A stretch of 7,113 nucleotides of DNA from Aestuariicoccus sp032586235 (GCF_032586235.1 NZ_JAWHTD010000085.1:1-7113); one strand, 5' to 3'. Shown: positions 1 through 5,905, numbered from the stretch's first letter. The notes: generated by a model from the sequence alone, not told the origin. Program-made: numbers and translations.

Positions 1-2
1 TC

Positions 3-68
3 ACCGAAGACATCGTACTTCAGTACCTCGAACAGCATATCGCCGATCCTACCGGCGCCAGCCGGTAG
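3..68 (+). CDS. Possible 3' end of an upstream gene (partial, unrecognised)
   Basis: An open frame enters from the left edge and ends at TAG 66-68. It gives about 21 residues ending in YLEQHIADPTGASR. The composition is plausible for an amphipathic helix and a polar C-terminus, but I do not recognise the family. It is in the same frame as the RTX gene that follows, with only the TAG and 27 bases between them, so it could instead be the upstream part of that gene cut by a nonsense codon. The opposite strand is also open here: an ATG at 38-36 is preceded by AGGA at 8-nt spacing, so a divergent gene leaving the window is an alternative. The evidence is too short to decide. Confidence 0.3.
   Translation, partial: TEDIVLQYLEQHIADPTGASR
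51..66 (+). repeat. Perfect 6-bp hairpin overlapping the TAG
   Basis: ACCGGC (51-56), loop GCCA, GCCGGT (61-66) form a perfect stem that ends on the T of the TAG stop. No T-run follows, so it is not a convincing intrinsic terminator. It lies inside a wider inverted repeat, ACCTCGAA (25-32) and TTCGAGGT (90-97), which would cover the GTG start at 96. Confidence 0.45.
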
Positions 69-95
69 TGGTTCAGTACGGTCGATCTTTTCGAG

Positions 96-1040
96 GTGGA
101 AACCGTTCTTTTCTCCGATAGTTCCTACGAGGTGTGGTGGTTGGAACAGGACCCGCCCTACGTGGAGGACCAGTTGCTGATCGGCACGCTCTTCGCGGAT
201 CAAATCATCGGCGGTTCAGGAAACGACAGCATCTTCGGACTGGACGGCGACGATTCCCTTTCCGGTGGCTGGGGCGGCAACAATGTCATCGCCGGTTCTG
301 GAGGTGACGATGTTGTCGCCGGCAGCGACGGCGATGACAGCCTGGGCGGTGGGCCTGGTGATGACTGGATGGTCGGGGGGAACGGCGATGACACCATGGG
401 TGGTGGCCTAGGAGCGGACGAAATGGAAGGCGGCACCGGCAACGACGTTATGAGCGGCGGCCCGGGGAATGATGGGCTGTTCGGTGGCGGCGGATCAGAC
501 ACGATCGGCGGAGGCTTCAACGACGACGGAATCAACGGCGGCAATGGCGCTGATTCAATTGGTGGCGGCACCGGGGCTGACGGGCTTTTGGGCGGACCTG
601 GTAATGACATTATTGGGGGCGGAGAGGGAAACGACACGGTCGATGGCGGTTTTCATGACGATTTCCTGGCAGGCGGCGGCCGCGACGATGTCATCTACGG
701 CGGGTTGGGCAACGACACGATCAACGGTGGCGACGGCGACGACACGATGACCGGCGGTGACGGTGCTGACGTTTTCGTATTCAACTTCTTCAAGGACGGC
801 GACAATGACATTATCACCGACTTCGAGGACGGCATCGACAGCTTCCTGATCCGGATCTTGAACCCCGAGACGGGCGAGACCAATATCTCCAACGGGGGCA
901 AGGGGCTTCAGGGCTACGTCGATGCGCTCAACATCACCGATACCGCCGAGGGCGCACTGATCGACTACCAGGGCCACACGGTGCTGATCGAGGGCGTGGC
1001 GGCGGCTAATCTGACGGCGGAGGACTTCACGTTCCTCTGA
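96..1040 (+). CDS. RTX calcium-binding repeat protein, 314 aa
   Basis: This is a small RTX (haemolysin-type) protein. After about 28 N-terminal residues, residues 30-224 are an almost unbroken run of about 20 glycine/aspartate nonapeptides of the GGxGxDxUx type (for example GGSGNDSIF and GGDGDDTMT), which coil into a calcium-binding beta roll. Residues 225-314 form the usual non-repeat tail: ADVFVF, then a DFEDGID segment, a GALIDY strand and a closing LTAEDFTFL. Such tails carry the uncleaved type I secretion signal. There is no Sec signal peptide and no enzymatic head domain, so the role is unknown; a surface, adhesin-like or matrix role is only a guess. The start is uncertain. GTG 96 is the first start codon after TAG 66-68 and lacks a clear ribosome-binding site; GTG 162, with AGGA 10 nt upstream, is an alternative. 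Many repeats are the degenerate GGG form rather than the canonical one. Confidence 0.88.
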   Translation: METVLFSDSSYEVWWLEQDPPYVEDQLLIGTLFADQIIGGSGNDSIFGLDGDDSLSGGWGGNNVIAGSGGDDVVAGSDGDDSLGGGPGDDWMVGGNGDDTMGGGLGADEMEGGTGNDVMSGGPGNDGLFGGGGSDTIGGGFNDDGINGGNGADSIGGGTGADGLLGGPGNDIIGGGEGNDTVDGGFHDDFLAGGGRDDVIYGGLGNDTINGGDGDDTMTGGDGADVFVFNFFKDGDNDIITDFEDGIDSFLIRILNPETGETNISNGGKGLQGYVDALNITDTAEGALIDYQGHTVLIEGVAAANLTAEDFTFL

Positions 1041-1054
1041 CGGAGAGCAGATTT

Positions 1055-1086
1055 CTCCCTGCGGCGGTTGCTGCGGGGAGGCTTTT
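1055..1086 (+). terminator. Rho-independent terminator of the first RTX gene
   Basis: An 11-bp stem (1055-1065 with 1070-1080, CTCCCTGCGGC / GCTGCGGGGAG, two G-U pairs) has a GGTT loop and is followed by GCTTTT. It begins 15 bp after the TGA of the first RTX gene, which implies that the second RTX gene has its own promoter. Confidence 0.75.
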
Positions 1087-1311
1087 AACCGTACCAATCT
1101 AACCGACGCTAAATCCTTCATGCGCTCCAGGCTCGTGTTCGTAGCGCTGCTGGATTTGGGGAGGAACGCGTATTTTGGAGCCTGATCCTGATTTGCATTC
1201 CCCAGCTAAAAAAGGCTGGAAACAATGGGACCCGGCAAGTTTGCGGGGGAGGATTCCTTGGATATTATCACGAAGAAGGATACTCCCATAGACGGCACCG
1301 AATGAGGAAGA
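1087..1311. other. Intergenic region between the two RTX genes
   Basis: About 225 bp with no convincing gene; reverse-strand frames here show no recognisable protein. It contains a small hairpin, CCAGC (1202-1206) and GCTGG (1215-1219), around an A-rich loop. It should also hold the promoter of the second RTX gene. Confidence 0.5.
1241..1268 (+). promoter_or_regulatory. Weak candidate promoter for the second RTX gene
   Basis: TATTAT (1263-1268) matches the -10 consensus at 5 of 6 positions. TTGCGG (1241-1246) keeps only the TTG of a -35 box, with a 16-bp spacer. The ATG lies 43 bp downstream of the -10. This is consensus matching only; no operator is recognisable. Confidence 0.25.
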
Positions 1312-3306
1312 ATGACGTATCGATCGATCAAGGCAGCTGAGCCGGCGGACCACCCCAACGACACTTCCACAACTGCGGTTTTGCCCCTCGACACTCCGGT
1401 GCAATCGAATTTTGGACAGGACGGCGACCGAGACTGGTTCCGGGTCGAACTCGAGGGCGGTGAGATCTACACGGCCACCCTCACGTTGGCCGAGCCCGTC
1501 GTCGGATTCGGCGGTTTTGAAGGCAGAGCCGAACTCTTCGTAGGAAATAACGAGAATGCACCTTACTTTCCAGGCGACCCCAGCGTTTCGGCGCTATATA
1601 TCGACGAAGGTGAGACGACTTCGGTAGCGGTGCTGAGCGTCGAGACAAGCGGCTTCTATTATCTGGATTTGGAGACCTTTTTCGGCACCGGCGATTACAG
1701 TGTTGAGCTCAATCGCGTCGAGAACGACCTTCCATCCTTCGACAGCGGCGTCGTTCTCGAGCCGGGCGTGCCATATGCGTCGAACTTTTATGGCCCGAAT
1801 GATACCGATGGTTTCACCGCGACACTGGTCGAAGGAGCGGTCTATCGCTTTACGTTCGACCTTCCGATCGCGCCTTACGTTGGATTAGAGGGTGAAGGGT
1901 ATCCACAGACGGATGGCCCATCGATATTCATAAGCGCCAATTCGAACGAGCCTAACCCCAGCTTTTTGGCCCGCGCCTCGGGCCTCCATGATTTTTCGTT
2001 TACGAATTTCGCGAATGCATACGACTATACAGTTACACTGCAAGAAGTGCCGCAGCCGCCCGATATCGGCGATTCACCAGAAACGGCCCAGGCATTGGCG
2101 ATCAATGAAACATTCGCATCGCGTTTCGAGGTGATCGGCGGAGATGAGGATTGGTTCGCGCTGACCTTGGATGTTGGGATGTCTTACAAACTCATCTTGA
2201 CGCGCGAGGGACAGGGATATTGGGGTGGCTCGCAGGGCGTGCCGCGGCTGCAGCTTCTCGATCCGGAAGGGACCGTCCTGTACGAGCTTGATCAGAGCTA
2301 CGGCATCGAACTGGAATCGGACGTCTTCACACCAGACAGCTCAGGCACCTATTATGCTGCGGTGATTGCCGATCAGGTCAACGGTTTCGAAATTGACGGC
2401 GACCCAGACTACGCGCTGACGCTGTTGTCGGGCGCGCCCGAAACGCTGACCGGATCGGATGGTCCGGATGTGCTGACTGGCTCCTTCGCCGCCGATCTTA
2501 TAGATGGCGGAGATGGCAATGACAGCCTCACTGGCGACGCCGGTGACGACACGATCCTCGGTGGCGGAGGCAGAGACAATATCGCCGCGGGCGAGGGTGC
2601 CGACAGCGTCTTGGGTGGACCAGGCAATGACAGGATTTTGGGCGGCTCGGGCAACGATACGTTGCTCGGCGGTTTGGACGAGGATCAGCTTTTCGGCAGT
2701 CTCGGAAATGACCTCATCGACGGCGGTTCAGCACGCGACCTACTCTGGTCTGGTGAGGGCGACGATACCGTGATTGCCGGCAGCGGTGACGACCATATCG
2801 GCGCGCGCAGCGGCGCGGATCTGATCGATGCTGGCGACGGAGACGATATTGTGGGTGCGGGGCAGGACGCCGATAGCGTGGCTGGCGGGCCAGGCAGTGA
2901 TACGATCTATGGCGGTTTCGGCAACGATACAGTGAGCGGCGGGGAGGGTGACGATGCGCTCTTCGGGGGCTGGGGTAACGACCTAGTGGACGGCGGAAGC
3001 GGCAACGATACGCTCAATGCGAAGTGGACCGAGGATACCTTGACTGGCGGCGAAGGGGCGGATGAGTTCGTTCTGGAGTTGCGCGACTACTTCTATTCCA
3101 ACGAAAACGAGGTCGTCATAACCGATTTCGCTGTCGGAGAAGACACGCTGGTTATCGCGCCATCGCATGGTGTAGGCGCGAACCCGGTGGACATCGCCTT
3201 ATTCGAGGGTGGCGTGGAGATCACGACGGGTGAGAACACCCTTTTCGTGGACCTTGCCAATGGCGCGTCTCTCACAATGGCCGATGTGATGTTGCTGGAG
3301 GGATAG
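1312..3306 (+). CDS. Three-module PPC-like and RTX repeat secreted protein, 664 aa
   Basis: The protein has no Sec signal peptide. Its N-terminal half contains three consecutive beta-rich modules, about residues 13-135, 138-245 and 250-373. Each has an acidic signature before a hydrophobic strand (DGDRDWFRVEL, PNDTDGFTATL, GDEDWFALTL) and the first and third end in a YxxxL strand, resembling bacterial pre-peptidase C-terminal (PPC) domains. Residues 381-583 are about 20 RTX nonapeptides (for example GGSGNDTLL) that bind calcium. Residues 584-664 form a tail of the type I secretion kind (VVITDFAVGEDTLVI, then ITTGENTLFVDL and LTMADVMLLEG). No protease or lipase catalytic domain is present, so this is probably a binding or surface-layer type protein; that is inference. 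ATG 1312 is the first start after the in-frame TGA 1303-1305. A GAGGA sequence (1304-1308) sits only 3 nt away, which is short for a ribosome-binding site. The gene is separated from the first RTX gene by a terminator. Confidence 0.9.
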   Translation: MTYRSIKAAEPADHPNDTSTTAVLPLDTPVQSNFGQDGDRDWFRVELEGGEIYTATLTLAEPVVGFGGFEGRAELFVGNNENAPYFPGDPSVSALYIDEGETTSVAVLSVETSGFYYLDLETFFGTGDYSVELNRVENDLPSFDSGVVLEPGVPYASNFYGPNDTDGFTATLVEGAVYRFTFDLPIAPYVGLEGEGYPQTDGPSIFISANSNEPNPSFLARASGLHDFSFTNFANAYDYTVTLQEVPQPPDIGDSPETAQALAINETFASRFEVIGGDEDWFALTLDVGMSYKLILTREGQGYWGGSQGVPRLQLLDPEGTVLYELDQSYGIELESDVFTPDSSGTYYAAVIADQVNGFEIDGDPDYALTLLSGAPETLTGSDGPDVLTGSFAADLIDGGDGNDSLTGDAGDDTILGGGGRDNIAAGEGADSVLGGPGNDRILGGSGNDTLLGGLDEDQLFGSLGNDLIDGGSARDLLWSGEGDDTVIAGSGDDHIGARSGADLIDAGDGDDIVGAGQDADSVAGGPGSDTIYGGFGNDTVSGGEGDDALFGGWGNDLVDGGSGNDTLNAKWTEDTLTGGEGADEFVLELRDYFYSNENEVVITDFAVGEDTLVIAPSHGVGANPVDIALFEGGVEITTGENTLFVDLANGASLTMADVMLLEG

Positions 3307-3313
3307 CACAAAT

Positions 3314-3340
3314 CCTTGCACTGCGAGTGCAAGGGTAATT
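3314..3340 (+). terminator. Probable terminator of the second RTX gene
   Basis: CCTTGCACT (3314-3322), loop GCG and AGTGCAAGG (3326-3334) form a perfect 9-bp stem, beginning 7 bp after the TAG stop. The following sequence, GTAATTTCGTT, is T-rich but interrupted, so termination may be incomplete. Being a perfect palindrome, it could also act on minus-strand transcripts. Confidence 0.6.
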
Positions 3341-3344
3341 TCGT

Positions 3345-3511
3345 TCCCTGTTTTCTCGAAAACTGGTCCCTGCTCGGCGGAAGAATTTCCCTGTTTTGAT
3401 ATTTAGGGAATTTTACATTAAGTATCTGAAAAAATTTATAAAAATTTAGTGGGTTTCGTCTTTTGGGCCAAAATTTGCAATATTCCCTGTAAAAATCCCT
3501 GTTAGCAGGGA
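3345..3511. repeat. Cluster of TCCCTG motifs (five direct, one inverted)
   Basis: Direct copies start at 3345, 3367, 3388, 3484 and 3496, most in the wider form TTCCCTGT or close to it. An inverted copy, CAGGGA, is at 3506-3511, and a partial inverted copy, AGGGAA, is at 3405-3410. The last direct and inverted copies face each other across a TTAG loop and can form a hairpin. Spacing is irregular (22, 21, 96 and 12 bp), unlike CRISPR or a simple tandem array. From memory, similar spaced motifs occur in intergenic DNA of many alphaproteobacteria, where they are sometimes mistranslated into hypothetical proteins; I cannot verify this here. Confidence 0.75.
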
Positions 3512-3515
3512 AATT
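3384..3515. mobile_element. 132-bp AT-rich segment bounded by 10-bp perfect inverted repeats (MITE-like)
   Basis: AATTTCCCTG (3384-3393) and CAGGGAAATT (3506-3515) are perfect inverted repeats enclosing an AT-rich non-coding core. This geometry resembles a small non-autonomous element. No target-site duplication is visible immediately outside the ends, and the arms belong to the local TCCCTG motif family, so the symmetry could be a by-product of that repeat cluster. It is a candidate only. Confidence 0.35.
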
Positions 3516-3518
3516 TTG

Positions 3519-3563
3519 GGGAGACTGGCTAGCTCAAGACTGCGTCCACAGCCAGACTCTCCC
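3519..3563. repeat. Long bulged hairpin
   Basis: GGGAGACTGGCT (3519-3530) pairs with AGCCAG (3550-3555) and TCTCCC (3558-3563). This gives 12 base pairs interrupted only by a 2-nt bulge, around a 19-nt loop. It starts 3 bp to the right of the inverted-repeat segment. There is no T-tract on the plus side, and it does not fold like a tRNA. It may be the structured end of a repeat element or a small RNA fold. Confidence 0.5.
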
Positions 3564-3647
3564 TTCAAGCACTTAATTTTATTAGCTTATCTTTCTGAGA
3601 AATCTGTCTACTTGCCAAAATACCGGCCTAATGAAGGCCTGATGGTG

Positions 3648-3917
3648 CTAGAGGCGTTGGAGTGAAGCCTTAGGCGCTTCAGGTGTTTCAGTGTCATGTT
3701 GCGTTGGCAGGCTAGGGCCCGTCAGCATCATTGTCGTCACCCGTGTCGCCAGCAGGGCGCCTGGTGCGGGGACGACATGGGGCAGAAGGCGGCGGCGGGT
3801 TTCGAAACGGTCAAGCTCGTTCAGGTCCTCATCCGTCCGGATCGCTGCGAACTGCAGAATCTGGTCGAACGTGGTGTCCGTGCCGGTGGTTTCGGTGTCG
3901 TAGAAGACGTAGGGCAT
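3648..3917 (-). pseudogene. sbcB: Truncated exodeoxyribonuclease I remnant (N-terminus only)
   Basis: The 89-residue frame begins MPYVFYDTETTGTD and continues with DQILQFAAIRTDEDLNE and LLPHVVPAPGAL. This is the start of the DEDDh 3'-5' exonuclease domain of exonuclease I, with the metal-binding DTE residues at D7 and E9. Family members are around 470 residues, degrade single-stranded DNA and serve in recombination and mismatch repair. Here similarity stops near residue 73 (about position 3698), and the last 15 residues look unrelated before a TAG. The other catalytic acidic residues, the histidine and the C-terminal domains are therefore missing, and no activity is expected. The glycine usual in the VTGVT motif is also replaced by arginine (ATRVT). 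ATG 3917-3915 has only a weak GGATAA upstream. The break lies close to the repeat-rich stretch at 3307-3647, suggesting a rearrangement or insertion removed the rest. A functional copy presumably exists elsewhere. Confidence 0.82.
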
Positions 3918-4198
3918 TTATCCAAAGTATCCGAAAAGCCCGGACCTACCAGACTGCTGGCCTGTCGCGCCGCAAAGCTAGATGCCTGCATTCTGGCATC
4001 GTGGAAACCAGACGCTGAATGTCTGATTAAGCTGTAAAGGCAGACACCGAGGCGCTCCCGCCAGTGAAAAGCCCGATGCCCATAGCCGTCCTTCGTGCAA
4101 AACGCAGCGAAAGACCGCAACGAGCCCAAACTTACCTGATGCTGCGCTGGTGACGAACGTCCGCAATCACTCAACTCGCACCAACACTGGCTGCACCC
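3918..4198. other. Intergenic region between exonuclease remnant and decarboxylase
   Basis: These 281 bp hold no convincing gene; the short frames on both strands are arginine-, serine- and alanine-rich and unrecognisable. They contain two small hairpins, GATGCC/GGCATC (3981-4000) and CAGAC/GTCTG (4009-4025), and the palindromic dispersed repeat at 4085-4164. No clear terminator with a T-tract follows the decarboxylase gene. Confidence 0.55.
4085..4164. repeat. Dispersed intergenic repeat, left copy (imperfect palindrome)
   Basis: The block 4103-4130, CGCAGCGA then 6 nt then GCAACGAGCCCAAA, matches 5806-5833 at 25 of 28 positions in the same orientation. The copy sits within an imperfect inverted repeat: 4085-4108 against 4141-4164, 16 of 24 positions complementary, with TTCGT and CGCAGC cores. 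The strand-symmetric structure suggests an extragenic palindromic repeat. It lies just downstream of the decarboxylase stop codon. Confidence 0.6.
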
Positions 4199-5596
4199 TC
4201 ATTTTACAGCTTGCCAAACCTCTTCGACCACAGTGCGTACCATCATTACGTCTTCGCGAGCGGTATCGAACTGGCCAACCTGAACACGAATAATCTTGCG
4301 ACCTTCAAACGCGCCTTGCGTCAGGTAGACGCGCCCGTCATCGTTGATCGCATCCACCAGTCTTTGCTGGGTGGCGTCATCGCCGGGACAGCGGAATGAA
4401 AAAAGGCTGAGCATCGGTTCTGTCGCGATCTCGAACCCATCAAGCGCACGGATTTGCTCGGCCAGTTCTTCGGCCCAAGTGACATGATTGCGGATACGGG
4501 CTTGCAGGCCTTCCAAGCCATAGGATCTGATCAGGAACCACAGCTTGAGCGCCCGAAAGCGGCGACCAAGCGGGATCGTCCACTCCGAATAGTTGGTCAC
4601 CTTATGGCCACTGGTCTTCAGATATTCGGGTTCGATTTTCAGGGTGTTCCTCTGGAACGTCGGATTGCGAAGGAACTGAACCGAACAATCGAACTGCGCG
4701 CCCAACCATTTGTGTGGGTTGAAGACGATGCTGTCGAACCCCTCAACACCGCGCCAAAAGCGGTCCCGAAATTCAGGACAGATCATCGCGGCGCCTGCCC
4801 AAGCTGCGTCCAGATGAGTGTAAAGGTCATAAGCACGCGCAACTTCAAGGATTGGAGCGAGGTCATCCGTGCCTCCCACGCCAGTCCCACCGGTGATCGC
4901 AATAATCCCGGCAGGCGTGTGACCCGCCGCCAGGTCCTCCCTGATGGCCGCATCAAGGTGGGCTGCATCCATACCAAAGAGCGGACCGGTGCCCGGAATT
5001 TTGACAAGGTTGTCCTGACCGATCCCAGCCACCCAACAGGCGCGATCAATCGAGGTATGCACTTGATCCGAACAGTAGACACGCAGTTGTCCGCGCCCTG
5101 AAAGGCCCGTCCGGTTACCTGTAAATCCTGTGGCCCTTTCGCGCATGGTCAGTACCGCAGAAAGCGTGGCCGATGACGCGCTGTCCTGAATCACTCCGGA
5201 TATGCCGTCAGGCAGGCCCAATGCTTGGCGCAACCAATCCACCATCACGGCCTCGACCTCGGTTGCCGCAGGAGATGTCTGCCAAAGCATGCATTGCGCT
5301 GCCACGGTGTTGACAAGCTGTTCTGCAAGCATCGACGGCGGCGTTGCATTAGCCGGGAAATAGGCAAAAAATCTTGGGTGCTGCCAATGCGTCATGCCTG
5401 GCATGATGATGGCGTCGAAGTCTTGAAGGATCGTCGCCATTTCCTCTGGGTGATTTGGCGGTGATTTAGGAAGCTGGACCGCGATTTCGCCCGGTTTGGT
5501 TTGCGCGCGTACAGGCCTGCTTCTTAGGGTCTTGTGATACCTTGCGCCCCAGTCGGCGATTTCCTTGCTCCAGCCTGCAAACTCATCCCAGTCCAT
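4199..5596 (-). CDS. Group II PLP-dependent (aromatic-L-amino-acid type) decarboxylase, 465 aa
   Basis: This is a cytosolic pyridoxal-phosphate enzyme expected to remove CO2 from an amino acid, giving an amine. The full family architecture is present: an N-terminal segment with MPGMTHWQHPRFFAYFP (65-81), the substrate-side segment SPAATEVE, the cofactor domain with HLDAAWAG (D263 binds the pyridine nitrogen) and FNPHKWLG (K296 forms the Schiff base), and a C-terminal domain beginning around IPLGRRFRALKLWF. H180 in SDQVHTSIDRA and Y325 in EPEYLKTSG match the histidine and catalytic-loop tyrosine of true decarboxylases. In related aldehyde synthases, tyrosine to phenylalanine or histidine to asparagine changes redirect the reaction. 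The substrate cannot be read from sequence; tyrosine, tryptophan, phenylalanine or DOPA are candidates. Length is normal. ATG 5596 is supported by AAGGA (5609-5605) at 8-nt spacing. Neighbouring genes are unrelated and it appears to be transcribed alone. Confidence 0.93.
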   Translation of the reverse strand: MDWDEFAGWSKEIADWGARYHKTLRSRPVRAQTKPGEIAVQLPKSPPNHPEEMATILQDFDAIIMPGMTHWQHPRFFAYFPANATPPSMLAEQLVNTVAAQCMLWQTSPAATEVEAVMVDWLRQALGLPDGISGVIQDSASSATLSAVLTMRERATGFTGNRTGLSGRGQLRVYCSDQVHTSIDRACWVAGIGQDNLVKIPGTGPLFGMDAAHLDAAIREDLAAGHTPAGIIAITGGTGVGGTDDLAPILEVARAYDLYTHLDAAWAGAAMICPEFRDRFWRGVEGFDSIVFNPHKWLGAQFDCSVQFLRNPTFQRNTLKIEPEYLKTSGHKVTNYSEWTIPLGRRFRALKLWFLIRSYGLEGLQARIRNHVTWAEELAEQIRALDGFEIATEPMLSLFSFRCPGDDATQQRLVDAINDDGRVYLTQGAFEGRKIIRVQVGQFDTAREDVMMVRTVVEEVWQAVK

Positions 5597-5905
5597 AACT
5601 CAATTCCTTTTGGATCACTTACGAGCGGGACCTGGCCGGTCGTTTCCAAGTGTCGGGCTTAGATTGTCATCAATACCAGTGTTAACATAGCAGGAACGCC
5701 GACATTCGATCCGATGCAGCGAAAGGAGGCTTCGTCCGCCAAGCTGCCGGACCGCGGTGCTGAGGTCTACGGCTGCTCCGGGTGCCAGCGGACATTCGTC
5801 CGCAGCGCAGCGATGGACGGCAACGAGCCCAAAACGAACTTGACCGAAGCGATCCCAGTAAGAACAGTTTCACCAGGGTTCTAAGCGTCGGAGAGGGCCA
5901 GACTC
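5597..5905. other. Divergent intergenic region between decarboxylase and phosphatase
   Basis: These 309 bp separate two divergently oriented genes, so they must carry both promoters. The decarboxylase ribosome-binding site is at 5605-5609 (minus strand), and the phosphatase site, GGAGAGGG, is at 5890-5897. No strong -35/-10 pair stands out. A GTTAAC palindrome lies in the AT-richer part around 5680. The middle is occupied by GACATTCG/GCAGCGA-type repeats. The reverse-strand frame 5682-5873 is low-complexity and judged non-coding. Confidence 0.6.
5701..5833. repeat. Dispersed intergenic repeat, right copies (one degenerate, one good)
   Basis: GACATTCG is followed by a GCAGCGA block twice: at 5701-5708 with 5716-5722, and at 5791-5798 with 5807-5813. 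The second unit continues into GCAACGAGCCCAAA (5820-5833), shared with the left copy near 4117-4130. It opens with a perfect hairpin, GCGGAC (5788-5793), ATTC, GTCCGC (5798-5803). Together with the left copy it brackets the decarboxylase gene. Confidence 0.6.

Larger units (their letters stand above)
3307..3647. other. Gene-free AT-rich stretch with clustered repeats
   Basis: No plausible gene is visible on either strand in these 341 bp. Composition changes sharply from the GC-rich flanks to a strongly AT-rich core, roughly 3386-3500. From left to right it holds a terminator hairpin, a cluster of TCCCTG motifs, a segment bounded by 10-bp inverted repeats, a long bulged hairpin, and a 5-bp hairpin GGCCT/AGGCC (3625-3639) downstream of the minus-strand exonuclease remnant. 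Confidence 0.7.

Noticed and set aside
200..637. Proline/serine-rich open frame on the minus strand inside the first RTX gene
   Set aside because: It is the mirror of glycine/aspartate RTX codons (GGC and GAC read as GCC, GTC and CCx), a well-known artefact; the similar frame at 2409-2654 has the same cause.
555..1121. 188-residue minus-strand frame across the 3' half of the first RTX gene
   Set aside because: It overlaps a clear RTX domain and the terminator, has no recognisable motif, and its composition reflects the antisense of a GC-rich gene.
3345..3511. CRISPR array
   Set aside because: The repeated unit is only 6-10 bp, spacing is irregular (12 to 96 bp), one copy is inverted, and no cas gene is nearby.
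3519..3563. tRNA gene
   Set aside because: There is only one long stem with a bulge; no anticodon arm, T arm or CCA-proximal acceptor layout can be drawn.
3696..4037. Plus-strand frames of 70-113 residues over the exonuclease remnant
   Set aside because: They are antisense to the recognisable exonuclease N-terminus and run into repeat-containing intergenic DNA with no motif.
3821..4174. 117-residue minus-strand frame upstream of the exonuclease remnant
   Set aside because: It overlaps the remnant in another frame and spans a palindromic repeat; the sequence is low-information and lacks any recognisable domain.
4454..5101. 215-residue plus-strand frame inside the decarboxylase
   Set aside because: It is antisense to the catalytic core of a complete, well-conserved decarboxylase and shows no domain of its own.
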